This document shows, piece by piece, positions 1 to 8,138 of a stretch of 16,937 bases of DNA. The stretch's first letter is position 1, and every line of letters begins with the position of its first letter. A program made the position numbers and the translations under genes. Source of the DNA: Krumholzibacterium sp965370495 (lineage in GTDB: Bacteria; Krumholzibacteriota; Krumholzibacteriia; Krumholzibacteriales; Krumholzibacteriaceae); assembly GCA_965370495.1 (NCBI GenBank), contig CBDUUV010000052.1, positions 1 through 16,937 on the forward strand. Direction: 5' to 3'. Under the pieces are notes generated by a model. It was not told where the DNA came from. It saw only the letters and a list, made by a program, of their open reading frames with translations, and made no database searches.

Positions 1-2
1 AC

Positions 3-2108
3 CGCTCTGAACATGGCGGAATACGGTTCGCTGGCAAGTCACATGGAGAGTTGGGAGCAATCCTGGACAATTTTATCTCGACAAGCAAGAAACTCGGAAT
101 AGCATTTTCAGGAATGCTGGTCGCGGAGATGCTCGAAATCAATGAATCTATCCCCTGGCAACTCCTGCTCTCGCTCCGCCAGGACAGCTCGTTCGGGCCG
201 ATCGTCGCCCTCGGCCTCGGAGGTACAGGCACCGAGATCTTCCAGGAAGCCCTCAAGGATGAAAAGGGGCTGTTTATCAGATCTGCTTCCGAAGTATACG
301 ATGAAAAATCAAATATTCAGGCCCTGGAAAAAACCATTTTTTTTCCGATCATTTCCGGAACGACAAGGATCCTGGAAAAACCAGCTATAGACACGAAAAA
401 AATCCAGGAAACCCTCGCGAAGTTTGCGTGCATCGCACAAGCTTTCTCGGCTTCTTCTTCACGTACCATCATGACGATTGAGGAACTGGAGATCAATCCG
501 CTACAGATCACACCCGGCGGCAGGCTGGTCGCGCTCGATGCCCTTATGAAAATATCGGGTCGAAAAACATTTACAGAATACCCTCCTCAGAAAAAGATAG
601 ACAAGCTTCTCAGGCCGGAAAGTATCCTTGTCATAGGAGCTTCCACCAGCAGGATGAATATGGGAAGAATAATCCTGAAGAACCTGATAGCGGGCGGCAA
701 TATCAGCTCCTCCGGCGACAGCGCTCATGGGAACAAAATCGGCGGCCCGGCACAGGGCCGCGTGGATCGAAACAGGATATGGCTGATTCACCCGGAAGCC
801 GGCGAGATAGAAGGCTGCAGGGCTTACCCGTCTGTCGCTGAACTGCCGTGCCGGGTTGATATGACTGTTTTTACCATCCCGGCGAGTGAGGCCGCTGCAT
901 CGATGCTGGACGAAATTATCAGCACCGGCAAGTCGGAATCTATAATATTGATCACTGGCGGATTCGGCGAACTGGCCGGCGGGCGGCATCTCGACAGGAA
1001 GATCAGTGCTGCGATCGCCGCGAGCCGCGGCCGCGGCGACGGTGGTACGGTTCTGAACGGCCCGAACTGCATGGGGATAATATCCAGGCCAGGTGGATAC
1101 AACACCTTCTTCCTGCCTGAATACAAGTTCTCCCTTGATGGAAGGTTTGGAGACAGGGTAGCTGTCATAAGCCAGAGCGGAGCCTGGTTGGTTACCATGA
1201 TCAGTTCCCTGTCGTCTATACTCTCCCCCCGCTACATAATCTCCGTCGGCAACCAGATGGACCTCACTGTAACCGATTACCTGATCAACCTTAAAGACAA
1301 CCCCGGCATTGATATCTTCTGCCTCTACCTCGAAGGGTTCAAGCCGGGAGGGGGAAAACGTTTTCTCGACATATCAAGGGATATAATCCGTTCCGGACGG
1401 AGCATCATCGCCTACAAGGCAGGGAGAACGGCCGAAGGTGCGGCGGCCGCAGCCTCCCACACGGCGGCCATGGCCACCGACCACGATGTTTTCACAAGAC
1501 TCCTCGATGAAGCGGGTATATACCTCGCGGACTCGCTCGAGGATATCGAGGACGCCGTCAAAACCCTCACCCTTCTGAATGGAAAGAAAATTGCCGGTAA
1601 CAGGGTCGGTATATGCAGTGACGCGGGTTTTGAGTGCTCTGTCGCGGCCGACAGGCTCTACTCGATGAGACTGGCCCCCTTCACCGGAAATACAATGGAA
1701 AAACTCGGCACACATCTTCCGGCAGGCATCGTGGATGTTCACAACCCTGTCGATACAACACCCGCGATAACAACCGTTCAATATGGCAAATGCGTGGAGG
1801 CGATGCTTGAAGACGAGAACACCGACTGCGTGATAATATCGAATGTGGCCGCAACAGCGACACAGGAAAATCTTCCCGCGGGGCCGGGCCACCGGGAAGA
1901 CATCAAACATGAAGGGTCTCATCCGTATACTCTGATCAGATTATTTCACGCGACCGGTAAACCGATGGTCGTATGCATCAACGAGGGGAAAATCTTCGAT
2001 CCCGCTGCCATTATGATGGAAGAGGCCGGGATTCCTGTTTTCAGAAAGATGGACCGGGCTATGAAGGCGATGGATATATTCCTGCGCTTTGGGAAAACCC
2101 GTACGTAA
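3..2108 (+). CDS. NDP-forming acyl-CoA synthetase (acetate-CoA ligase family), beta-alpha order, 5' partial
   Basis: Likely makes or uses an acyl-CoA with coupled ADP/ATP exchange in the cytoplasm, through a phosphohistidine. A TTG at 51 could be taken as the start, but the frame has no stop back to base 3. The upstream codons (RSEHGGIRFAGKSHGE) continue an ATP-grasp domain, so the true start lies left of the window. Order seen: end of the ATP-grasp (beta) part, with SFGPIVALGLGGTGTEIFQEA-type and EINPLQI-type motifs (bases about 190-590); a CoA-binding Rossmann part starting LLRPESILVIGAS (about 605-900); then a succinyl-CoA-ligase-like part (about 1150-1560). The latter holds SHTAAMA, whose His codon at 1458-1460 fits the family's phosphorylated histidine. 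A further flavodoxin-like part follows, with NPVDTTP. The CoA-binding part carries about 25 extra Gly/Ser-rich residues (bases about 690-775). No link to the transport genes downstream is evident. The acyl substrate cannot be read from sequence. Confidence 0.88.
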   Translation, partial: RSEHGGIRFAGKSHGELGAILDNFISTSKKLGIAFSGMLVAEMLEINESIPWQLLLSLRQDSSFGPIVALGLGGTGTEIFQEALKDEKGLFIRSASEVYDEKSNIQALEKTIFFPIISGTTRILEKPAIDTKKIQETLAKFACIAQAFSASSSRTIMTIEELEINPLQITPGGRLVALDALMKISGRKTFTEYPPQKKIDKLLRPESILVIGASTSRMNMGRIILKNLIAGGNISSSGDSAHGNKIGGPAQGRVDRNRIWLIHPEAGEIEGCRAYPSVAELPCRVDMTVFTIPASEAAASMLDEIISTGKSESIILITGGFGELAGGRHLDRKISAAIAASRGRGDGGTVLNGPNCMGIISRPGGYNTFFLPEYKFSLDGRFGDRVAVISQSGAWLVTMISSLSSILSPRYIISVGNQMDLTVTDYLINLKDNPGIDIFCLYLEGFKPGGGKRFLDISRDIIRSGRSIIAYKAGRTAEGAAAAASHTAAMATDHDVFTRLLDEAGIYLADSLEDIEDAVKTLTLLNGKKIAGNRVGICSDAGFECSVAADRLYSMRLAPFTGNTMEKLGTHLPAGIVDVHNPVDTTPAITTVQYGKCVEAMLEDENTDCVIISNVAATATQENLPAGPGHREDIKHEGSHPYTLIRLFHATGKPMVVCINEGKIFDPAAIMMEEAGIPVFRKMDRAMKAMDIFLRFGKTRT

Positions 2109-2223
2109 GCGGTTATTTATGAAACCATATTATTAACGTAAACGACTAAAACTATATATGGTAAAGTATCGTATGATTTATATCCGATATCAGGTAATGT
2201 CGAATCTCAGATGAAAGGTCGAA
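2109..2223 (+). promoter_or_regulatory. AT-rich intergenic gap, candidate promoter region of the transport operon
   Basis: This 115-bp gap is the longest non-coding stretch in the window and is clearly richer in A/T than the flanking genes. It contains -10-like hexamers (TATATA at 2153-2158, TATGAT at 2172-2177), but neither has a convincing -35 box at 16-18 bp, and no Bacteroidetes-type TTTG box is seen. No GC-rich hairpin with a T-run follows the acyl-CoA synthetase stop, so read-through from upstream is also possible. AAAGG at 2215-2219 serves as ribosome site for the ATG at 2224. Confidence 0.3.
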
Positions 2224-3111
2224 ATGAACATATCCATAAACGGACTCAACATGGTATACAAGAACGGCAAACGCGCTCTTGATGATATCAACCTCGATAT
2301 TGGAAGCGGGATGTTCGGGTTGCTCGGGCCTAACGGCGCGGGGAAAACAACCCTGATACGTATACTGGTTACCCTGATGAAGGCATCTTCGGGCGATGTC
2401 AGGATCAACGACCTTGACCTGGCCGTAAACAGGCGCGAGATCAGAAGCATGCTCGGCTATCTCCCCCAGGATTTCAGGTTCTTTTCAAAACTCAAAACCT
2501 GGGAGTTCCTGGACTATGTTGCCAGCCTCTCGGGCCTGCGCAATACAAAAAAAAGAAACAGTTCGGTCGACCAGATGCTGGAGCAGGTCGGCCTGTTCGA
2601 TGTCAGGGACCGCATGGCGAACAAGCTCTCAGGCGGCATGAAAAGAAGGCTCGGGATAGCTCAGGCGCTGATCGGCGACCCGAAGATAATCATTGTCGAT
2701 GAACCGACGACCGGCCTCGACCCCGAAGAAAGAATCCGTTTCAGAAACCTGATCGCGGACATGGGACACAGGGATGTCACTGTCATTCTCTCAACCCACA
2801 TAGTCAGTGATATTTCGAGTACATGCCATAACATGGCACTCCTCGATGACGGCAGGGTCGTTTTCCGTGGCGCTCCCGACGAGCTTGTCGAAATGACACG
2901 CGGCCATGTATGGCATTTCAATGTTATCGAAAGCGAACTCGATGATATAAAGGAGAAATTTTCCGTGATCTCCACATTTCCCTCAGATAGCGGATGGGAA
3001 GTAAATGTAGTAGGCGACAGCCTGGGCGGGTATCCGGGAGAACCAATCGAACCTGGACTCGAGCACGCTTACGTGTATTTTATGGAACATCACGCGGGAA
3101 ACAAACATTGA
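2224..3111 (+). CDS. ABC transporter ATP-binding protein (ABC-2 exporter type)
   Basis: Cytoplasmic ATPase of an ABC exporter, 295 aa, the usual length for this class. All motifs are present: Walker A GPNGAGKT (residues 35-42), Q-loop Gln 82 in YLPQDF, signature LSGGM (135-139), Walker B ending IIIVDEP (Asp 159, catalytic Glu 160), D-loop GLD, and H-loop His 192 in STHIV. The start is ATG 2224 with AAAGG four bases upstream. The natural partner is the ABC-2 permease that begins 58 bp downstream. The protein is strikingly similar to the ATPase domain fused to the second RND pump: both have GMFGLLGPNGAGKTTL, ERIRFRNL and a GHVWxF stretch after the H-loop. This points to an internal duplication. 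The exported substrate is unknown. Function is secure at family level. Confidence 0.95.
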   Translation: MNISINGLNMVYKNGKRALDDINLDIGSGMFGLLGPNGAGKTTLIRILVTLMKASSGDVRINDLDLAVNRREIRSMLGYLPQDFRFFSKLKTWEFLDYVASLSGLRNTKKRNSSVDQMLEQVGLFDVRDRMANKLSGGMKRRLGIAQALIGDPKIIIVDEPTTGLDPEERIRFRNLIADMGHRDVTVILSTHIVSDISSTCHNMALLDDGRVVFRGAPDELVEMTRGHVWHFNVIESELDDIKEKFSVISTFPSDSGWEVNVVGDSLGGYPGEPIEPGLEHAYVYFMEHHAGNKH

Positions 3112-3120
3112 AGCCATATC

Positions 3121-3139
3121 CGGGCTCGTACATAGCCCG
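3121..3139 (+). other. Intercistronic hairpin
   Basis: CGGGCT (3121-3126) and AGCCCG (3134-3139) are perfect reverse complements around a 7-nt loop. It lies ten bases after the ATPase stop and before the permease ribosome site (GAAAGG, 3156-3161). There is no T-run, so it is not a standard intrinsic terminator. It could shield the upstream mRNA end or tune the ratio of ATPase to permease. A 6-bp stem can also arise by chance. Confidence 0.35.
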
Positions 3140-3169
3140 ACTCAATGCTACTGAAGAAAGGTATTATCC

Positions 3170-6100
3170 ATGATCTCCCTTTACAATATCCTGGTCGTAG
3201 CCCGGATCGAGGTCAAAACTCTTTTTCGCAGCTGGTTTTTCAGAATATTTTCCATTATAGCCATCGGTATTCTGGGCTTCTGGGCCTTCGCGGTATTATC
3301 TCCCGTGACCGGGATGCCATGGGTCATGCGCGGCATCCCATCGACTGTTCCCTACGTCGTAATACTCTTTCTTAACTCGTTACAGGCTGTTATAGCGGTT
3401 TTTCTCGCCTCCGATTTTCTCAAGCGCGACAGGAAGTACGACACAACAGAAGTCGTCTACATGAGATCCATGACGAACGGTGACTATGTCCTCGGCAAAA
3501 CCGCCGGCATCCTTTTTACCTTTCTCTGCCTCAACTTTGCGGTATTGCTGATCACGCTGATCATGCACCTTGTCATTGGAGATACCGGTATAATGTGGGA
3601 AACCTACCTGCTGTATCCACTGATAATCAGCCTGCCTACCCTCGTATTCATACTGGGCCTTTCCTTCCTGCTCATGGTACTGATCCGCAACCAGGCGATC
3701 ACATTCATCGTCATCCTCGGTTATATCGCTACTACTCTCTTTTACCTGGCTGGCAGGGTTCACTATATATTTGACTACATATCGTACAACATCCCTCTTA
3801 TGTACTCGGATTTCACCGGTTTCAGCGATGTTCGTCACCTTCTGATGCACAGGGGGATATACCTGCTGCTTGGCCTCTCGTTCATCAGCATTACCATCTT
3901 CATGATAAAACGTCTTCCCCAGTCGAAGCTTATGACCGGCCTCTCTCGCCTGGCCGCGGTCGTATTCTTCGCTGCCGCGGTGATTCTGGGAATATCCTAT
4001 ATCAATGACATCAGGACTGGCACCGGGCTTCGCGAAAAGATGGTCGAACTCGGAAACGACATGATAGACGTCCCCGTAATCACACCTGTGAGCTGTTCTA
4101 TCGATCTCGAACATACCGGCAACTCGATCAGGGTCTCCGCTGGCCTCATCGTAAGAAACGACAACAGCGCGCCCGTTGAGCATTATATATTCACCCTGAA
4201 TCCCGGGCTCATCATCGATTCGGTCTCCGGGGAAAATGGCCCGATAAAATTTTCACGAGACATTCACCTTCTGTCGATTGATCCCGCCGTTGCCCTTGCG
4301 CACGGGGAAACGGATTCGATCGCCATCGCCTACCACGGCCAGATCGACGAAGACGCCTGCTACCCCGATATCCTTGAAACAGACAGGGAAAGCCTGTCAC
4401 GCCTGGAACGGGCGGGCATGATGAACCTTGGAAAAAGGTATTCGTTTATCGATCCTGATTATGTCCTGCTTACTCCCGGGAACCTGTGGTATCCTTCGGC
4501 AGGCCCGCTCTACAGCTCTGACCATCCCGAAACACATCGCAGGGATTGCATCGATTTTTCTCTCGATGTCACGACAAAACCGTACCTGACGGCAATATCC
4601 CAGGGACTCCGGAACACTCCCGGGCAGGGACGTTATTCATTCGCGCCGGAAACGACGATTCCCTCCATGACTCTTGCAATAGGCAACTACGAACACAAAA
4701 GTATCTCGGTCGATTCAGTGGAATATTCGATTTGGATCAAGGAAGGACATGATTTCTTTTCGGAGTATTTCGATGAGATCGGCGACACGCTTTCTGCTCT
4801 GATAAGAGAATTGCGTCAGGAAACTGAAAACAGGCTCGGCCTCGATTATCCATACAGGAGGGTATCGATCGTAGAGGTCCCCATCCATTTTCACAGTTAC
4901 AGGCAATTGTGGTCGGTTGCCCAGGAGACCGTGCAGCCAGAAATCGTTTTGCTTCCGGAAAAAGGCCTCACATTCAGGGCGATTGATTTCAGAAGACTCG
5001 AGCGCAGGATGAAAAGGAGGAAGAAAAGAAGCAACGAGACCGTTTCCAATATCGAGAATCAAAGCAATAGTTTCACGCGATTCGTCAAATCGACTCTCAC
5101 CGGTGGGTCCGGTTTCTTTTCTTTCAGAAACGCCAGTGACCCATTTACCTTTTCACCAAGTTATAATCTCTTTCCGAATTTCCTGACGTTTACGACAAAT
5201 TTGGAATCAGCTGACTGGCCGGTTCTCAATATGGCGCTTGAGGCATTCTACGCGGGGAAACTCGAAGGACCTTCTTCACCCTACGCCCGTTTCATCACTG
5301 GCATGTCCCCAGACGAAAGAATCAACCTCGCGCTGGAGGAAAAGACACTTCAGGAAATAATGGCAGATGAGGAAAAACGCAACCTTGCGCATTTCGCGAT
5401 CAAATCGAAAGGGGATTACCTTTTTCTTCTCCTCGAAAGCCTGCTCGGCAAGAATAATTTCAACGATTTTCTCTCCGATTTTATCGACAGTAACAGGTTC
5501 AGGAATATCACCGACAATAAATTCATCGGCGAATTGAACACCAGGTTCGGTTTCGACTTTGCGCCCCATATCGATAACTGGTACAACAGCCGGCAGCTCC
5601 CCGCTTTTCTCATCGGTTCTTCCGATTCGTACAAGGTCCTTGATGGCGATCGTGAGCGATACCAGGTCAGGATCAGGATCAGCAATCCTGAACCGGTGAA
5701 CGGCCTTCTCAAAATAACGTTTAGAAGACAGATAGGCCAGAACCGTGGCGGTTTCTTCAGACGGTTCAGTATGAATAGAGATTCGGACGATGATTTGGAA
5801 AAGTATATCGCGTTCGAGCCAGGTGAAACAAAAGATCTCGGGTTCATTATCGACTACCAGCCTGGCAGAATGGAAATCAACACGCTGATTTCCAGGAACA
5901 TTCCATCGGTTATCACCCTGGGCTTCACCGATTTCGAACTCAGGAAAAAGGCTCTGCCATTTGACGGTGAACGGAAATCGGCGGAACCCGTTCAGTTCGT
6001 CGAGCCCGGTGAAATAATCGTCGACAACGAGGACGCCGGATTCAATTTCGAAACAACCACGAAGAAAAGTATGCTTAAAAAACTGCTGCCCGACCTGGGG

Positions 6101-6538
6101 CCTTCAGAGGTTGAAAAATATGTCGGTCTCACATACTGGAAAACCTCCGGTAAATGGCTGGCGACCACCGATTCGAAGTTCTATGGGAAATATGTCCGGT
6201 CGGCACATTTTACAAGCTCCAGCAAAGGCACCAGGAAAGCTTCGTGGAGTACTAAGCTTGCAGAAAGCGGATATTACGACATCTACTGCTATGTCAGCAG
6301 GATCAGGCCGCCATGGAGACGCCACAACGAAAGTTATGAATACGGAAGCAACCATTTCCTCATCTACCATGACGACGGTGTCGAAGATACAAAAATAGAA
6401 CTGAATAATGCTGAAGACGGATGGAATTTCCTCGGCTCCTACTACATCTCGGAAGGAACCGCAACGGTGGAAATCACCGACAAATCCGACAAGGGGCGTT
6501 TCGTGATCGCCGACGCGATCAAATGGGTAAAGCGTTAG
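3170..6538 (+). CDS. ABC-2 type permease fused to a metal-site-less M1-peptidase-like region and a C-terminal golvesin-like domain
   Basis: A 1122-residue inner-membrane protein, partner of the ATPase just upstream. The start is ATG 3170 with GAAAGG 8 bp before it. Residues about 23-277 hold roughly seven hydrophobic segments, as in ABC-2 permeases; an odd number puts the rest outside the cytoplasm. Residues about 295-800 resemble the M1 aminopeptidase half of ABC-2/M1 fusion proteins: a beta-rich part with EHYIFTLNPGL, then VEVPIHFHSYRQLW (about 568-581) and ADWPVLNMALEAFYAG. I find no HExxH zinc motif anywhere, so peptidase activity is unlikely. Residues about 980-1122 resemble the golvesin/Xly CBD-like domain: YWKTSGKW near its start, GYYDIYCYVS, GWNFLGSYYISEG, and a terminal VIADAIKWVKR. 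A basic patch (RRLERRMKRRKKR, about 608-620) interrupts the M1-like part. The permease call is solid, the M1 relation probable, the golvesin relation from recall of the pattern. The TolC gene follows after 13 bp. Confidence 0.85.
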   Translation: MISLYNILVVARIEVKTLFRSWFFRIFSIIAIGILGFWAFAVLSPVTGMPWVMRGIPSTVPYVVILFLNSLQAVIAVFLASDFLKRDRKYDTTEVVYMRSMTNGDYVLGKTAGILFTFLCLNFAVLLITLIMHLVIGDTGIMWETYLLYPLIISLPTLVFILGLSFLLMVLIRNQAITFIVILGYIATTLFYLAGRVHYIFDYISYNIPLMYSDFTGFSDVRHLLMHRGIYLLLGLSFISITIFMIKRLPQSKLMTGLSRLAAVVFFAAAVILGISYINDIRTGTGLREKMVELGNDMIDVPVITPVSCSIDLEHTGNSIRVSAGLIVRNDNSAPVEHYIFTLNPGLIIDSVSGENGPIKFSRDIHLLSIDPAVALAHGETDSIAIAYHGQIDEDACYPDILETDRESLSRLERAGMMNLGKRYSFIDPDYVLLTPGNLWYPSAGPLYSSDHPETHRRDCIDFSLDVTTKPYLTAISQGLRNTPGQGRYSFAPETTIPSMTLAIGNYEHKSISVDSVEYSIWIKEGHDFFSEYFDEIGDTLSALIRELRQETENRLGLDYPYRRVSIVEVPIHFHSYRQLWSVAQETVQPEIVLLPEKGLTFRAIDFRRLERRMKRRKKRSNETVSNIENQSNSFTRFVKSTLTGGSGFFSFRNASDPFTFSPSYNLFPNFLTFTTNLESADWPVLNMALEAFYAGKLEGPSSPYARFITGMSPDERINLALEEKTLQEIMADEEKRNLAHFAIKSKGDYLFLLLESLLGKNNFNDFLSDFIDSNRFRNITDNKFIGELNTRFGFDFAPHIDNWYNSRQLPAFLIGSSDSYKVLDGDRERYQVRIRISNPEPVNGLLKITFRRQIGQNRGGFFRRFSMNRDSDDDLEKYIAFEPGETKDLGFIIDYQPGRMEINTLISRNIPSVITLGFTDFELRKKALPFDGERKSAEPVQFVEPGEIIVDNEDAGFNFETTTKKSMLKKLLPDLGPSEVEKYVGLTYWKTSGKWLATTDSKFYGKYVRSAHFTSSSKGTRKASWSTKLAESGYYDIYCYVSRIRPPWRRHNESYEYGSNHFLIYHDDGVEDTKIELNNAEDGWNFLGSYYISEGTATVEITDKSDKGRFVIADAIKWVKR

Positions 6539-6551
6539 AAAGGTCATTGCT

Positions 6552-8108
6552 ATGAAAAATATCACTGGCGACAACCAGGAGGTCCCGTTGACAGAAAATA
6601 TCTTTTCTGCAGGCAAAGATGTTTCAGCCCCGAAAAGCAGCGGATACTTGCTTCACACTGCACTGGCCAGCCTGGCACTGATAATACTGGCCTTTTTCCC
6701 GGGTTTGAAGAACCTGTCTGCCCTGGAGATCCTGACGCTGGACAACGCCCTGCATATAGCCATGGAGCAAAGCCCGCGTATCAGGCACTCCAGGATCAGC
6801 CTCGAAAGAAGCGAAGCATCTCTCAAGGCAGCCAATGCCAGACTGAAATCAAGATTCAGCCTGTCCATAACACCGATGGATTATTCCAGCTCGAATATGT
6901 TCAACGAATTCTTCTCGACCTGGAACAGGCAAGAAACAAAGGAATCATACGGAACGTTCAGGATCGATCAGCCGATCAAGTGGACTGACGGAACTCTGTC
7001 ATTGATCAACCGCTTTTCATGGAGAGACTCATACAGCGAATATGCAGATGAATCGAGCAAGACTTACACGAACAACCTCTATATCAACTTTCAGCAACCG
7101 ATCTTTACATACAACAGGGCAAAGATGGATTTGAGGAGCCTCGAACTCAACCTCGAAAGAACCCGGCTCGGATACGCGATGGAGAAACTGTCGATCGAAA
7201 AATCCGTCATGGAACGTTTCTACGCTGTTTACGAAACAAAGAAGCGCCTGGAGATCGCTGTTGAAGAGTTTGAAAACAACAAGGTCCGCCATGAGATAAG
7301 CAAAAACAAAGTCGATGCGGGCCTTGCCAGTCTTGACGAGCTCTACCAGTCCGAACTCGATATGGCAAACGCACGATCATCCCTTCACAACCAGCGCGTG
7401 AGCCTGGAAAACGCTCATGACAGGTTTATGCAGCTCCTCGGAATACCACTCGACGATGAGATCGAGATATCCGCCGACATTTCCTACAGGAATATTTCCG
7501 TCGACCTTCAGACCGCCTTGAGCCACGGGTTGATACACAGGGCGGAACTGAGACAGAGGCAGATCGATATCGAAAATGCCGAAGATGCCCTGATCCGGGC
7601 CGGAACAAAAAACGAGTTCTACGGAAACATAAACATCTCGTACGGATCTATCGGTACGGATGAAGCGTTCCGGCATCTCTATGATTCACATGACAAAAAC
7701 CAGCAATTATCGGTGATGTTCGAGATACCTCTATGGGACTGGGGCGAGAAAAAAGCCGAGATGAGAGCTTCAAAGGCATCCCTCAAGGCAAACAGGCTTT
7801 CACTGGAAGAAGAGAAAAACGACATAATCATCTCGATACGTCAGGCTTACAGAAACCTGGAAAACCAGGTGATACAGATAGACATCGCCCGCCAGAATAT
7901 ACGGCGTTCCCAACTTACATACGATATCAATCTCGAGAAATACCGCAACGGCGACCTGTCGAGTTACCAGCTCTATGAATTTCAGAACCAGTTGTCACAA
8001 TCAAGACTCAATGAGATCTCGGCATTGATAAAGTACAAACAGTACATACTGGATATGAAGATCCAGTCCCTTTGGGATTTTGAGAAAAACGAGTCATTAA
8101 TCGAATGA
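6552..8108 (+). CDS. TolC-family outer membrane efflux channel
   Basis: Outer-membrane/periplasmic exit duct of a tripartite efflux system, 518 aa from ATG 6552. Residues about 32-50 are hydrophobic (TALASLALIILAFFP), followed by a plausible signal peptidase site after LSA (residue 57). The mature protein opens with LTLDNALHIAMEQSP, the usual first motif of the OEP repeat. Long Glu/Lys/Gln-rich helical stretches then alternate with strands (LYINFQQPIFTYNRA, LSVMFEIPLWDWG). The second repeat ends with KYRNGDLSSYQLYEFQNQLSQ and a short tail, as in family members of about 450-520 residues. The start is uncertain: ATG 6552 has AAAGG 8 bp upstream, but an in-frame TTG at 6588 has a much stronger site, and would give 506 aa with a more usual signal peptide. 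It lies 13 bp after the permease and 30 bp before the adaptor, so it probably serves the RND pumps encoded next. Confidence 0.93.
   Translation: MKNITGDNQEVPLTENIFSAGKDVSAPKSSGYLLHTALASLALIILAFFPGLKNLSALEILTLDNALHIAMEQSPRIRHSRISLERSEASLKAANARLKSRFSLSITPMDYSSSNMFNEFFSTWNRQETKESYGTFRIDQPIKWTDGTLSLINRFSWRDSYSEYADESSKTYTNNLYINFQQPIFTYNRAKMDLRSLELNLERTRLGYAMEKLSIEKSVMERFYAVYETKKRLEIAVEEFENNKVRHEISKNKVDAGLASLDELYQSELDMANARSSLHNQRVSLENAHDRFMQLLGIPLDDEIEISADISYRNISVDLQTALSHGLIHRAELRQRQIDIENAEDALIRAGTKNEFYGNINISYGSIGTDEAFRHLYDSHDKNQQLSVMFEIPLWDWGEKKAEMRASKASLKANRLSLEEEKNDIIISIRQAYRNLENQVIQIDIARQNIRRSQLTYDINLEKYRNGDLSSYQLYEFQNQLSQSRLNEISALIKYKQYILDMKIQSLWDFEKNESLIE
6577..6590 (+). promoter_or_regulatory. 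Strong ribosome binding site before an alternative TTG start of the TolC-family gene
   Basis: AGGAGGT at 6577-6583 is the best Shine-Dalgarno match noted at any start in the window. It sits 5 bp (counted from AGGAGG) before the TTG codon 6588-6590, which is codon 13 of the longer reading frame. The same bases encode Gln-Glu-Val in that longer frame, so this could be chance, but the spacing is right for initiation. Confidence 0.5.
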
Positions 8109-8138
8109 CCATGCCTGTTTCAGTAAGGAGTCCCCGAC

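Noticed and set aside
51..53. TTG at 51 as the start of the acyl-CoA synthetase
   Set aside because: The frame is open to base 3 and the upstream codons read as ATP-grasp sequence, so the gene is cut by the window edge and does not start here.
2133..2158. Sigma-70 promoter from TTAACG and TATATA
   Set aside because: The spacing is only 14 bp and the -35 match is poor; the gap is kept only as a general promoter candidate.
3380..4183. 267-codon open frame on the minus strand
   Set aside because: It lies wholly antisense to the membrane part of the ABC-2 permease, has a low-complexity Asp/Glu/Arg/His-rich translation with no family resemblance and no ribosome site.
3170..6538. Active M1 aminopeptidase
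   Set aside because: No HExxH motif is found in the translated sequence, so only an M1-like fold is claimed.
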